A stretch of DNA of 64,000 nucleotides from contig NC_088306.1 in NCBI RefSeq assembly GCF_032854445.1, positions 21,859,764 to 21,923,763 of the forward strand, read 5' to 3'. Of the stretch, positions 25,550 through 38,468 are shown one piece after another. This stretch comes from Liolophura sinensis. Taxonomy: Eukaryota > Mollusca > Polyplacophora > Chitonida > Chitonidae. The notes under the pieces were generated by a model. That model ran no database searches and had not been told where the DNA came from. It saw only the letters and a list, made by a program, of their open reading frames with translations. Positions within the stretch are counted from its first letter, which is position 1. Each line of letters begins with the position of its first letter. Made by a program: the position numbers and the translations under genes.

Positions 25550-25565
25550 CACACACACACACACA
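25550..25565. repeat. (CA)8 microsatellite
   Basis: Eight uninterrupted CA units are present. Confidence 0.9.
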
Positions 25566-26315
25566 AGGGACATATTCCTCAACACCATATGGTAATTTGA
25601 CCTAATAAACGAAACCAGCTGGGAGGGGAAAACTGGTGAGCAATGACTTACCCGATAAACCCACCTCGTTTTTGGCCTAGTTGTGCCTTATTACTAACAG
25701 ACGGGTGGTAAGCAGTTACAGTGTTGATATCAGAGTAAATATTTGTCCCTTCTCATTGCACCAAAGCTATGGTATGGCAACCCGTTTAAAATTTATGAAT
25801 GAACATAGTGGAAGAAAGGATGCTGGTAGAGTGTAGACACCACGTGAGACATGTTAGCCCGTGCACTTCGTGTGCAAGATCATCAGATGTATGTGGCAGA
25901 TCACTGTGGTAATGTTGACCTGGTTAGAGGGTAACTCCCGTCCATTCCTTGCCAGCAGTTATAAACAGATGATATTAAGATACACACGTGGCACATCGAT
26001 CGCACTTTTGGACCTGAACAGGACTGTAATACTTTGTAAACTGTGACATTTTTGCTTTAGATAAGTAAATAATAGATAAGTAAATAATGTAGTGTCTTTT
26101 TCCAAAGTGTTCATTTCAAGATGCTTCCCTCTACCATTTTCTGCTGTGGCAGTTTTTTCTTCCTCTTACTTGAAGATGTGTTAATAATATTCAGGTATAT
26201 TCAAAAATGAATTAAGGTAAATTTTCAAGATCCATATATTCTCATATTTGCGCATATTTTCCAAAATCACCTTAGAAACAAGTAATGGTGTATTAGACCA
26301 AAAGTTTTGTTCATG

Positions 26316-26505
26316 ACTAAGCTGTTCATGACTAAGTTGCTCATTTTGCTTGATTCTGAGAGTTCCATTTTGAAAAGTGTTCTAAGGTTTGTTTAAATTG
26401 GAAGGTAGAATCGTATACCTGAACTTGAAGAAATATGTAAATTTTGGCACCAAATGACCTTTATTTGCCTCTGAAGACGTCATATTTTGGGCTCATTTTG
26501 AGGGC
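26316..26505 (+). repeat. old dispersed repeat, family C copy 3
   Basis: AAGTTGCTCATTTTGCTTGA, TTCTGAGAGTTCC, AAATTTTGGCACCAAATGAC, TATTTGCCTCTGAAG and TTTTGAGGGCC parallel the copy at 24251, including the AAGTTGCTCA word that became the SINE target there. Confidence 0.45.
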
Positions 26506-26549
26506 CAGAACTGGATGTGCATGTGTCATTATCAATAACTAGAAGATCT

Positions 26550-26684
26550 GTCTGTTTCGGACTTCATTTGGATGAGTCTGTTGTGGACTTCATTTGGATG
26601 AGTCTGTTGTGGACTTCATTTGGATGAGTCTGTTGTGGACTTCATTTGGATGAGCCTGTTAAGGATTTTATTTGGATGAGCCTG
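26550..26684 (+). repeat. 26-base minisatellite, about 5 copies
   Basis: The unit GTCTGTTGTGGACTTCATTT followed by GGATGA is repeated in tandem. The middle copies are identical, and the first and last carry substitutions. Confidence 0.9.
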
Positions 26685-27785
26685 AATTGCTTGGCACAAT
26701 ATGTCGAGATCATAGATGCAACTGGAGGAAATACTTTTTAAAAGACGTTGCACTCACATTGAAGTTTCTCTATGTGGGTTTAAAATGTCCATATGCAAAT
26801 TGTGGAGGAAATGTGCTGATTTGGGTGGCAGTTAGCAGCAGAAGGGATGTGGAGCGATGAAATGAATGTTGCTGTGCCCTCTTTGAGCTGTTAGTTTAGC
26901 GAGTTCTCACGTATGATCAGTGTGCATTGAAGTGAAATTTATGGCTAAATTACAGCCGTGAATAACTGGGGGAGTGTCCTTTAAAGAGATATTAAAGGCA
27001 ATCTATCACCCTAGAAGAGCTTATCCTCAGCAAAGAGCGATTGAGAACTTCAGGGAAAGCTGGTCAATATCCTGGCATTCTTCAGCACCAAGCTGGCAGA
27101 CGGTTACGTAATATTGTCCAATCGTCTGGGACCTCTTACATCACTGCTGGATTGCGCAGGCTGTTGTCAAGGTGACTGGGTCAATATGTCTGCATGATGT
27201 AACCCATCAGGTCACCGAGGGCCCTAGGTGTGAAGTGGCAGCCGCTGGAATGTCCACTGCTTTATTGACGGAATAGACCCGGTTATTTATACCTTTTCCC
27301 TCAGCACCACTGGCCAGACCATGGTTTCACTACATTAATGCTGACCCCAGCCTCAGGCAGGCAGACAAAACCATTCACACCATGTTCAGCTGTTTAACAT
27401 AATGCCTCTAAATGTACAGATGAGTCCTGCTGATATGGACCCTTGGGGATTATATGTGAAACCATGTCTCAAGTCTTTTGTAACATTATGTATTAATTAT
27501 CAATTTAGCATAAATGTTTCATACTGTATTTTCCTTAAAAATTACCCGAAAAGGTACATTTTTGGAAGCAAGTAAAGGTCATAAAACAGTGCATTTGATG
27601 CTCAGACTAATACGTTGAAATAGGTTCTCATCCTATCTTCCAAAGAATCCTCTAGACACCTTAAACTAAGAGAACCCTCAGAATGAGACAAAATAAGTAT
27701 CTTAGTTGTGACTGAAATTTAACGTAAAATAGAGTTTAAGTCTAGAGTCTAAGGGCCGTCTCTTGAAACATTATGTTTGTACATG

Positions 27786-28012
27786 TACTGCAATTCTTCA
27801 ACCTTTTCACATGTTTGAAAGAGATTTATTCATGTATATCCTGAACGCATTATTCTGTGTTAAGTGTTAAAATTGTACTTTGCTTTGTAAAACCTTGAAA
27901 CTGGTGAATCCAACCAGTGTACATGTAGTTTGTCTCCAAACTCAAATTAAAAATTTGCACAAATTGCGCTGAAGCTCTTTCATATGCAAAAAAAGATTGA
28001 GGAATTAGGGTA
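27786..28012. mobile_element. MITE-like element, family B copy 2
   Basis: The left end TACTGCAATTCTTCAACC pairs with the right end GATTGAGGAATTAGGGTA as an inverted repeat. The interior has GCATTATTCTGTGTTAAG and GTTTGTCTCCAAACTC, shared with the copy at 46262. It is non-coding. Confidence 0.65.
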
Positions 28013-30062
28013 GATAGCTTTTGTAGACCACCATGTAGACCATGGTTGTTGGCCTATCCTCCTTAAAGTACATGTATACCAAGTAATTTATAACACTGTC
28101 ATGATACATCTCCATTAAAGACTACACTTGTATATGTTATAAAATACATTTGTTTCTGAAAAAAAAAAGGAAGAGGAAGAGAAATGGATTTTTTTGGAAT
28201 TTTTGTTCGTGTTTTTTTTTTCTACACTAATCAGAATTTAACAGATGAGTCAGTGATAAAAGAGCATGTTTATTGTTTACAGTACAGGGGTAAAGTTATA
28301 TATACAGTGTTCTGTCAGCAAATGTCAGGTTTGTTTTCAGTATATGTCCATCTTCTCCAGATGGTCAGCTCTATGCTGATACATGTGGTTTATCATCATG
28401 GAGGCACTCTTAGCTGTAGCAAATAGGGTTATCTGTGAACTACACTTGGACACATCTGATTTACATGTATGTAGAACAAGCAAGGGCATGTTGTACCAGC
28501 CCGTTGAATCTTATGCCCAAGGAATCATAGTTTACTTGTCTTCGATAAAAATGGCGTGCAAGTCTGTATATCAAGTGTAGGAAAAGACTGAGAGTAACTT
28601 GCCAAATTTTGGTGGTTTATCCCAGGACTTCAACACATAAAACTGACCCCCTTATTATTACTGACTGCATTTTAAGTACAGTCGTAAACACTTACCTGAT
28701 GAATAAACAATGTAGATCAGCATTACAGCATTACCCTGACCATGCAAGGCAATGTGTAGTTGATCAAGACTTAAAGCCAGATGATCAAAACCTGTTAAAA
28801 TCTTTTTTATTTCAGATCACATATATTTGTATGTGATCATGTACTGATGTTAAAATTGCATTATAAGCAATAATGACATGTAGATTTCCTTGGACTCTAC
28901 TTTTTTCACAAGTTGGCAAAGAGTTTATTCAAGCATATTCTGAAGTTGCATAATTACAGGCTAAACATTAAGCGGAAATACAACATTCTCTCTCACTCTT
29001 GCCTGTGAGCTTTGTATCCTAGTTACTGGTGTACTCAGAACTGCTTCCAAAAGATGCAGGCACGGGTCTGAAGACTATGAATGAAAACTGCCCAAAGCGA
29101 GAGGAGGTTTAATGAAGTTTGCATGTGCTGTGTCAGAAAGTTTGCTAAATCTATTACAGTTGCTTCCACGAATTTTTGTCTGCGCTAACTCTAACTCGGA
29201 ACAAATTCTGCAATGGTCGAAAATCTTCCAACTACGTACTTGGTGTATGAGAGACATTTCATTTTCCTGTAGATGGATATGCATGTACTTTTTGGCATGA
29301 TATGGCAGAAATAATGTAGAAGTGGTGATTAAGCCACAGCCAGTATTTATTGTTTTGGGGTAAAAACTTTTGTGTGATTTTGAAGACTTGTAAGATGGAA
29401 AGATGTTGTTACTAGGGATTGTAGGCAGGCCATTGAGGTATTTTACATTTTGTGGGTGTAACTGCATGTAAATTCTAATTTTAACCACATGCTATGTCTA
29501 CACTTGATACATGAAAATCAATTTTCATAAATTGCGGACCAGAAACTCAAGATGTATGCTTGGGAACAGACTTATGACACAGAAAGAACATGGAGTTGTG
29601 CTACGGTTCAGATACTGTTTGTTAGTAACATGAGCTGCCTTAGTCATTGTGTGCTTGTCTGCGCGTTGTATACATTCACCTACCACAAATTTCACAGGCG
29701 CAAGCATTCCGAGAAGAATTCCACAAGGGTTTCTTGGCTGTTCTCTCTTGCTGCGCTGTTGCCCAGATACACAGCTCAACAGATGAGCAACTAGTCGTGC
29801 TGTTTGCCAAAGTTTACTCGCTCTTTTTTTGTGTGTGTTATCCCCTCAGCCTATGTGTAATGCCAAAACCTTGTGGTTTAGTTTTGCCTTGTGGCACAGC
29901 TGTTCGGTGAGTCTGTTCTACCCGACTCGCAAGGATGTGTTTATTTATCACTGAATCAATGATATGAATATATACACATTTTGGCATAATATGCATTAGT
30001 ACGCAGTTGATGTATTACTGGTGATTTATTGTCCCTAGGTACATACATGTATGTATTCACCT

Positions 30063-30356
30063 GGTTCGAGTCACACTAAAGACTTCAAAAATGGTACTAG
30101 CTGCTGCATCACCTGGAGCTCAGCAGAGGTTGGAGGATGGAAACATGACTGGTTGGCCCTGTGTCAGTTTAATGTGACTTAGTGGGGTGTCGTGTCAGGT
30201 CTCTGCAGCCCGATTGTGTCTAGTGTGGCGGCAGCACTTTGCAGGCATGGCCACAAGAAGACATAATATATGAGCACGCACCCTAATGACTTCTCAGCAA
30301 CGAGAAAAATGCTGAAGTATGATGTTAAACCCCAAACATACATACATACATACATA
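30063..30356 (+). mobile_element. second SINE-like element with (CATA)n tail
   Basis: GGTTCGAGTC at 30063-30072 is a perfect polymerase III B box. A body follows with ACTGGTTGGCCCTGTGTCAG, GTGGGGTGTCG and GGCGGCAGCAC, ending in GATGTTAAACCCC and CATA repeats. This differs from the main SINE family but resembles other molluscan tRNA-SINEs from memory. The A-box half is missing or decayed, so the start is uncertain. Confidence 0.6.
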
Positions 30357-33072
30357 TATGTATACATATATGGGTGATTCAGCATAGCAAGTTACCAAGA
30401 TGAAGATGAATATTTCTTTCATATTATGGTGGCAAGTTTGTGAGTAGAACTACATTTGTGATGTCATCTTCCATTCACATTTTGTATTCCTTATGAACCA
30501 TTACCCTTTAAAGGGGAAACCAGAAGACACTGCGATTTTATTTTTGCTAAGACTTCAAAACTGTCCAATAAGAATTGATTTGTCAGTCGTCGCTACTGAA
30601 ATAATTTCCCAGTGGAACCATTTCTTCATGAAATTTTTGTTACGTAGTTCTTTATGTTACATCCGGTGTATGTACATGCAATCCACAGAATGCTTGGGGC
30701 ATGACCAAATCACACGAATTTTAATCCTACATGGAAATGTATGAGATGGATTTCTAAATTTGCATGTTCTCTTTCTTAACAAACACAAACGATAGTTTAT
30801 TGTTACATTGTGCACCAAACTGCTCATGAGCTGGATTTTTTTTTTTAAATCTTGTCTTTTTTTTTGCCACCCACATATTTTGCAGCAGAAAATTTCGCCC
30901 TTTTGCAAATCACCTGAAATTAACATTGTCAGTCACTGCCTGAAGATTCAGAAGACAAATCAACATTGTCAGATAACTTGGCTGTAATTACGTTGTCGTT
31001 TATATGGAGCCCCATAATAATCTCAAAAAATTTGAAAATTGTTCTGCCCAATAAAGCAGCAAGGCTATCCTATACGAGGTTCAGCCCTTAATGAAAAGCA
31101 TGCAGTTGCTAGCTGTAAGTGTAATAACCAAAAAATTCTAGACTGTAAGGAAACTGATCGTTTGTTTAAAAAAACATGAAATTGTTTTAGGAAAATTATA
31201 AAATGGCTAAAATAAATTTGACCCTGTACATGGTTCAAAACCTTACCACATGACTGTTGTCAAAGGTACATTGTAACAGATGAAAGTTTTTCTTTTCTAA
31301 AGGGCTTAATTTACTCAAGAAAAGTGATGGATACTGCCAAGGTACACAGCAGCAGATTTCGCTACTGTACATACATCACTATTGGTGCTCTAGGAGGCAC
31401 TTCAGTCAATTAACCAGTGCCTATTTAAATTCCATACAGTCAGTAAGTAGCCATCTCCAGGGTTAAGATTGACCTGGCTAAGGTTGGGGGTCTCATCCTC
31501 ATCCCTCAACTGCTGCAGCTTGAATTCCCCTTCTGTCTTCACACTTGGACTGGCCCCTGTCCCTGGGCTAATAGGTAAACCAGCTGCCCTGTCTGTCAGT
31601 CCAGGAAGGTTTTGGTCGCCTTGGTCGCCTCCACTTCACATCTGGCTTTCACTGTTGGGCTTGTTTATCAGCTGGCCGATTTAGCCCAGTTCTCATGGAC
31701 TCTGGCTCCCAATTGCTGTCTAATTTGACATCCGATACAGCCTGATCAGTAGCAGAGAGCAGGCTGGAATCTTACCCTGTGGTGACCTTAACCCACAGTG
31801 ACCTCCCTGTCATCAACCTCTCTAGCTCAGGAGTAAGGGTTGATTGAGTATTAAGCTGTTTTTAAGGATTGCCTGTCTCCCAACTCACTCTGGGGGCAAA
31901 CTGAAATATACATGGCAAAGAGGCAATGAACGTGCAAGGTCCACTTCTAAATTGAATTAAAGTGGAATAGATATCTGTTTCCTTTTTTACGAGTATTTAG
32001 GGCTAAGCTTCCTGAATTTATGGATTCAGAGTTCTTTAAGGTTGCCAGAGAGTAAATTAAAGCTGATCTTTATCGATATATTCATGCACATCAGGAAATG
32101 GCTCCCTTATGTGTGTGCTACAGGCAGCCAGCAGCTTAGGAATAAAAAAAATCTTGCTAACTATTGTATTTGATCGGGCTGAGTTAGTCATTTTCTTAGA
32201 AAAGTAAGATGACCTACTTCAAAATTTGAGTTTCAGCATGTGGAGTAAGCTGTCCTTGTAGATGGAGTTGTAAATGTACAGTTTTCAACAAGATAACTCT
32301 TCTTTTTTTCAGGATTTGTTTGATAAATAAGACCCTGTTATGTAGTTACCACATGATACACATGTCTAGATTTTGGTTATGAAATTGAGTTTGAATGTGA
32401 GCAAGAATACCACAGATTAAGACTAACTCTGAGACTATCTTGTAGTCTTACAGCCTCCATACTCTCCCACAAGTTTCTTGTTTTTTTTTTTTTGTATGGG
32501 TTGAAACACCAGTATGGAACAAAGAAAAAAATACATACCTAAATGGCCGAACCAAAGACCCTGGGAAGATTGTGAAGGCATTGTATCTATTGTGTGGGAA
32601 CAGTTACTTATGCTGACATCTCCCTAGAGCTGTCTTGAAATTCTATATTCTGTGACTGCTTCTTGAACAAAGGATGCTTTACTCATATACTCAACCTTAA
32701 AAACACTGTCTTTAGAGAAGCCGTTATTTACCTGGTAATGGCGAAGTAATCTCGTCTAAATAAATATCCAGTTTTGATTCTTTGTCAAGGAATTTCTTTA
32801 GACCCAAATTACAGTTATGCATGGAGGTGTATGCGGGTCACTATGAACCACTCATGTCCTATTATCAGTAAGTTTCTTAGTCAATGGAGCAGATGGCAAG
32901 GCAGTTATGGTGACAAAGTTCATCGGTGTTTGCTTTCAGATCTGTCGTTAATGGATACACTTTGATACTCAGAAGCTTGTTCTGTTGATTCGACTTGCCA
33001 CTGCTAAATAATATATAATGTAATTATTCTTAGTCACCGTCATTTTGCTTAAAAACTGGAAACCAGGATTTG

Positions 33073-33165
33073 TGGGTTATTTATTTATTTATTTATTTGA
33101 TTGGAGTTATATGTCATGCTCAAGAATATTTCACTTACGCGATGGTGGCCGACAACCGACCTTAG
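33073..33165 (-). mobile_element. SINE fragment (3' end only)
   Basis: A (TTTA)n tail, TTTGATTGGAG and CTCAAGAATATTTCACTTA match the tail half of the SINE on the minus strand. The match fades after GCGATGGTGGCCG. The head is absent, so this is a 5'-truncated or decayed copy. Confidence 0.75.
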
Positions 33166-34383
33166 GTTGTGTAGGTTAAAAATGTATTTAATTCCTGTAT
33201 ATAGGTGCATACAGTTGTTAATACAACTCTGAGTGTGCATGTATTTGAGGTGAACATAAAGTCTGCCACTGTGTATACATAGGAATAAGGATATAGGACA
33301 CAGTTATCACGGAAAATTATGTGAAAAAATGCTGTTGTTTTGAAAGCAGAGAAGATGCAATTCAGTATTGGGGATATGGCATTGAGAGACAATTCACTCC
33401 GTGTGTGTAGCAGTGTTGAAGAAGCCTTTATGAACTTGGCCAATCACAAGCACTGAAAGTGTCACATGGTAATTGGCTGTCACGTCAAAAAACCTGTTAG
33501 CTCTCAGTTGTCAGTGTGGTTTCACATAGTGGATGGACAGATATCGATGAAATAAATTCGATTTTGCAGTTAGCTTTAGTGTTAAATTGATGCATTTTAG
33601 ACTACACATTTTTGACCAGGAAACTGAGAACAGCTGCAATGTGCAGGTGACTGCAGTAAGATGTCTGTGTGAGCTAGCAAGAAAACCGCCTCTGGAGCCA
33701 TTGCTTGAAGAAAAATATTATGACTTTGCATTATTTTTCTTTAGCAAATTGAGACAAATTGAAAGTCAGAATGAAAGAGTCTGTTATAAATCAAATAGGT
33801 CCTGCTATGTTCGGTAAATTCCCTGATTTCGTCACAGCTGGCTAGGCCTAATACTTACACCCATAAAGGACTAGGACGAGCAGGATCGCTAAAACATGAT
33901 GCTTGTATCCACGAACATTACCCTGACCGAGTGCCAAACTAAAAGAAACATCGGCCCTTTGAACACGGAACAGAGCTGATACTCTCTGGTTGGTTACCAG
34001 GTGTTTTTGTTTTTATTTTCTCATTGTCACATTTTTTAATATTGATGGTACTGGAAGGCTGCTTGGTTTTGTCACATCACTCTAGATAGCCATAACATGG
34101 CAAAATAGCATCACCAGATGAGTGGCTAGGTAATGATGATTGGTTGTTATTTATTTTGTGGATAAGTGGAGTAGAGTTAATAAAAAAATTTAGAACATTT
34201 CTGCAATACTATTTTATTAATTAATACAGATTTAGTGGCTGACTTTATGTTCATTTTAATAGATAAATGCTGGATTTTTTTTTTTAACAAGCTGTCTTGC
34301 TGGAAGTGCAAAAACTTGTTGAGCAGTTACAAAATTATACTAACACATGAACCGCTGTCAAGTAATACTGCAGTATACTTACT

Positions 34384-34577
34384 GTGGATGAAGGATTAAT
34401 GACCTGTTTGTTGTGGATGAAGGATTAATGACCTATTTGTTGTGGATGAAGGATTAATGACCTATTTGTTGTGAATGAAGGATTGATGAAGGATTAATGA
34501 CCTGTTTGTTGTGGATGAAGGATTAATGACCTATTTGTTGTGGATGAAGGATTAATGACCTATTTGTTGTGGATGAA
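34384..34577 (+). repeat. 29-base minisatellite, about 6.7 copies
   Basis: The unit GTGGATGAAGGATTAATGAC followed by CTATTTGTT is repeated. One copy in the middle has an internal duplication (GGATTGATGAAGGATTAATG). Some units have CTGTTTGTT. Confidence 0.92.
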
Positions 34578-34651
34578 ATAACTTCCATCTTTGATGAATG
34601 TTCCCATTAGAGTGTACATGTATTTTAGTCAAGATATATGTAGTGATGTAG

Positions 34652-34715
34652 CATGTAGTGCTTTTACCATGTAGTGCTTTTACCATGCAGTGCTTTTACC
34701 ATGCAGTGCTTTAGC
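34652..34715 (+). repeat. 16-base tandem repeat, 4 copies
   Basis: The unit CATGTAGTGCTTTTAC (or CATGCAG...) is repeated four times without spacer, right after the 29-base array. Confidence 0.9.
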
Positions 34716-34751
34716 AAATATGTGAATGATTGATTAATTGTTACCAGTTAA

Positions 34752-34922
34752 AAGCTGGCTTCCTCTCCAGCCGTACGTGGGAAGGTCTGGCAGCAACCTG
34801 TGGATGGTCATGGGTTTTCCCCGGGCTCTACCCAGTTTCCACCCACAATAATGCTGGCCGCCGTCGTAGATGTGGAATATTCTTGAGTACGGCGTAAAAC
34901 ACCAATCAAATAAATAAATAAA
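34752..34922 (+). mobile_element. 5'-truncated SINE copy
   Basis: It starts in the body at GCTGGCTTCCTCTCC, continues through GGATGGTCATGGGTTTTCC and GCCGCCGTCGTAGATGTGG, and ends GCGTAAAACACCAATC with an (AAAT)n tail. The tRNA-like head is missing, the usual 5' truncation of a retroelement. Confidence 0.85.
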
Positions 34923-35236
34923 ATACCAGTTAAAATTATTTTCTTCTAAAACATGTGTGAATATGTTTGTTTGAGCCCATATCACTAGATGTTTGTAAGA
35001 GTGTGTACATGTAAAATTTAATTTGTAAATTTGATAGTTTAAAATGTTGAACACCTCATTGTGTTTGATGGCAATCTGTTTTATGGGTAAAGGAAACTAG
35101 TCAAAACCCGATGGAAACAGCACTTTTGCTAAGTAACAGATGTACCTGACAAACATAAAAACTGGAGTTGAAAAATGACAAAATCTCATTGGTCAAGAGC
35201 TAGGGATGTTGAGCCAAAATCCATTAGTTCTTTAGG

Positions 35237-35251
35237 CCAGCAGGGGGCCAC
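35237..35251 (+). promoter_or_regulatory. CTCF-like word
   Basis: CCAGCAGGGGGCCAC is close to the animal CTCF core (CCASYAGRKGGCRS), with one mismatch. Binding is not demonstrated. Confidence 0.3.
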
Positions 35252-35805
35252 ATAACCTGTGGGTATAGCATGAGAAGTGTAGTGGTACTGTCATTAAAAA
35301 AAAAAAAAAAATTAGTTTTGGGTTAGGCAACATGACAGGTATTATGCGGCAGAAAACCTGGGCCAAAGGTTTATTGTCTTTGTTATTATGATTTACATTG
35401 ATGAGAGGGAGGTTTGAAAGTGGATTGTCATGGAAACAATACTCCAGCTGCCAATCTGTAAATCTTCAACCTTTTTTGACCTGTGAAGAAAGCAGTTGTT
35501 TTTTTTTCAGGGTAACTTATGCATACTGTTGTTATGAAAATGTCGATGGAATGATTTGTTTTTATCGATCACGATAAAGATACAAGCTTTCGTAAAGCTA
35601 TGCAAATTATTTCTCTACACCCCATGGTTCTGTAACCACGGAATGTTTCAAAATATTGGTCACAGAGGTAGATAAAAACGTTGAAGAATGAGGGTAGTCT
35701 GTAAAATGGATCTCTACAAGAAAGTAAAAAGATGCAGCCCATTGTAACTGGTGTTTTACTGCAAGGCTTACGTCTGGGGAAGTATAAAGAGACTGGTGCT
35801 AGGTT

Positions 35806-36532
35806 GTCTTCAGGTATGGTGGAGTGGGTGGTGTTATGGATGGTACAATTCACAGGGCCATGCTCTATCAGGCTGTACATGACACTGGTACTTGGCCTCT
35901 GGTCTACCTTGTCTTCAGGTATGGTGGAGTGGGTGGTGTTATGGATGGTACAATTCACAGGGCCATGCTGTATCAGGCTGTACATGACACTGGTACTTGG
36001 CCTCTGGTCTACCTTGTCTTCAGGTATGGTGGAGTGGGCAGTGTTATGGATGGTACAATTCACAGGGCCATGCTGTATCAGGCTGTACATGACACTGGTA
36101 CTTGGCCTCTGGTCTACCTTGTCTTCAGGTATGGTGGAGTGGGCAGTGTTATGGATGGTACAATTCACAGGGCCATGCTGTATCAGGCTGTACATGACAC
36201 TGGTACTTGGCCTCTGGTCTACCTTGTCTTCAGGTATGGTGGAGTGGGCAGTGTTATGGATGGTACAATTCACAGGGCCATGCTGTATCAGGCTGTACAT
36301 GACACTGGTACTTGGCCTCTGGTCTACCTTGTCTTCAGGTATGGTGGAGTGGGTGGTGTTATGGATGGTACAATTCACAGGGCCATGCTGTATCAGGCTG
36401 TACATGACACTGGTACTTGGCCTCTGGTCTACCTTGTCTTCAGGTATGGTGGAGTGGGTGGTGTTATGGATGGTACAATTCACAGGGCCATGCTCTATCA
36501 GGCTGTACATGACACTGGTACTTGGCCTCTGG
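35806..36532 (+). repeat. 105-base minisatellite, 7 copies
   Basis: The unit begins GTCTTCAGGTATGGTGGAGT and ends GGCCTCTGGTCTACCTT. Copies start at 35806, 35911, 36016, 36121, 36226, 36331 and 36436. Because 105 is a multiple of three and the unit has no stop in several frames, long open frames of about 280-310 codons appear on both strands. These have no initiation or splice context and are best read as by-products. Copies differ only at two places (GTGGTG or GCAGTG, CTCTATC or CTGTATC). Confidence 0.97.
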
Positions 36533-37435
36533 CAGGCATTGTCCCTAAAGGCATCTTCCTTAAATCATACATGCACAGTGTAAAGGACACTGCGTTGGAG
36601 AGGGTGGGGTGGAGGGGGGGGGGATGCATATCCAAGAGTGCTGCTGTACATCCTTGCCTCCTCCTCCTGGTGGTGCGCATGCCGCACGTTTGCCTCCAGG
36701 CCATTCCTCCCTGCTGCCCTCGCACCCCTGATTGATAGGCTAAGGACTAGCCATGGTTTGCATACTGTCTAGACTGCCGTGCTCTCCAATATTGATTCTC
36801 TGCTGGCTTTAGCTGTTTTTAACTTGGTCGCAATGCCTGGCGTTGCCGACCGCCTGTATGTACTCACACAGCAATGTAATAAGTCTGGCAGAGGAAGGGC
36901 AGTCTGGCCCATTGCAAAGCTCACTCAGCCAGGAAATCTCATTTCTTGGCCTCCATGTCTCTCCGTTTGCCCTGTTTTTTTTTTCCTGCTTTTTTGTCTT
37001 TTGCCACGTCTTTTTTTTCTCCCTGTTTTTTTTTTTTTTTCTTGCCCTTCGCCTTTCTTTCCATCACAGTTCTTAACGATCGTGAGTCTGGTAGACCTTC
37101 AAACTGTCCGATAGATTATTGCTTTGTTATGTAATGGCCAGCCTTGGTTACCGAGCCGACCAGTTAAACTGGCCTAGGCACAAATGTCTGGTTCTTTAGC
37201 CTCAGGCCTCGAAGACCGTATAAAGGCTGTAAATTCTAAGAGTTCATTAACGCAAATGTCAAATGGCTATGCTCGAGTGTTTCAAACACAATGTTTCTGA
37301 AATCGGAATTACACTCTGGCCTCAGGTTTCAGTACCTACAGCCCTTTTCAAAAAGTCTCCCTTTGAAGATAAAATTAAGAATTGATACACTAACTTCCTC
37401 AGCATCAAATTTCTGAGATTTTCTTCCCTTCTGTT

Positions 37436-37437
<2 letters not shown>

Positions 37438-37497
<60 letters not shown>
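37438..37497. repeat. 60-base T homopolymer
   Basis: This is an uninterrupted run of T, read as A on the minus strand. It may be the tail of a retro-insertion on the minus strand, but no element or flanking duplication could be recognised beside it. The length in the assembly is unlikely to be exact. Confidence 0.9.
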
Positions 37498-37498
<1 letters not shown>

Positions 37499-38277
37499 GT
37501 AATCCATAATGTTCCATGAGTTTTGTGTGAGCAGTCTTTACCAGTCAGACCACTTCATCACACTGTCTACGCTGCAGGAGGCTACAGTATTCGGCTACTC
37601 CGGGCTCTGCCAGGAAAATTATTTGTCTGATTATTTTGGCCAGAAAATTACGAGGTACATTGACGGGAGTAATTAATTTCACTGGGGCTAGAACTATATT
37701 AGCTTTTGTCATGCAGTAACAGAATGAAGACAAACTGGTTGTCTTTCCTTTATGTATCCAATTTTTGTGGAAGGAAAAAAACCACCAAACTTTGTATAGC
37801 ACCTGTTTTAACATTTCACTAATTCTTGTTCACAGACATTTTAATTGTCAATATATTTTCAAAATATAATTTCTTAAAAGCAGTGTTACTGCTTCTCAGT
37901 ACAATTAAGATTTGTGGAATAGTGTATACTTCTAAGATATTTTATGAAAAAAAAAAACAACAAACAAACAAAAGTTTTGGAAGTTTTGAAAAGGATACTT
38001 TGACATTTACATGTGTGCATTATGCCAGAATGAGGTTGTCATCCAGGAAATTCATTAATGCCTTTGTTCTCAGTTTCCATAGGGCTTTGATGGCAATGAG
38101 CCCATTAATGTGAACACAAATAAATGAATAAATTGTTCAAATTTCACTTGGAAGTTATTGCAAACTGAGATCAAAGTTATTTCGTACAAAATTTACATTT
38201 TTATCAAAAATACTATCAAAATACAAACAGCCCTATTTCATTTCGAGCTTTGTCTATTCTATGTGATATCATACATA

Positions 38278-38468
38278 CGCTGTGAGTTCAAGTTTAACCC
38301 ATGCTGGCTTCCTCTTCCTCATAGGGGAAGGTCTGCCAGCAACCTGCGGATGGTTGGGGATTTCCCCCGAGCTCTGCCGGTGTTCCTTCCACCATAATAC
38401 TGGCTGTCGTATAAGTGAAATATTCTTGAGTACGTCGTAAAGCACCAATCAAATAAATAAATCAAATA
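38278..38468 (+). mobile_element. 5'-truncated SINE copy
   Basis: It begins at GCTGTGAGTTCAAG (B-box area) and runs through CCAGCAACCTGCGGATGG and TCGTATAAGTGAAATATTC to a (AAAT)n tail. A small deletion (CCTCTTCCTCATAGGGG) and point changes mark it as older than the copy at 24302. Confidence 0.85.

Noticed and set aside
29647-29910. 87-codon frame with AFREEFHKGFLAVLS
   Set aside because: Preceded by a CACAG acceptor-like word, but no fitting donor, no known domain and no link to Muscleblind. Chance is most likely.
33587-33817. 76-codon frame with a CLCELARKPPLEPLLEE-like stretch
   Set aside because: It looks mildly protein-like, but the possible splice sites around it are in the wrong phase for the gene and no family is recognised.
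35569-36735. Long open frames (283-313 codons) on both strands over the 105-base array
   Set aside because: They exist only because the repeat length is a multiple of three. Several frames on both strands are open at once, there is no splice or start context, and no domain is recognised.
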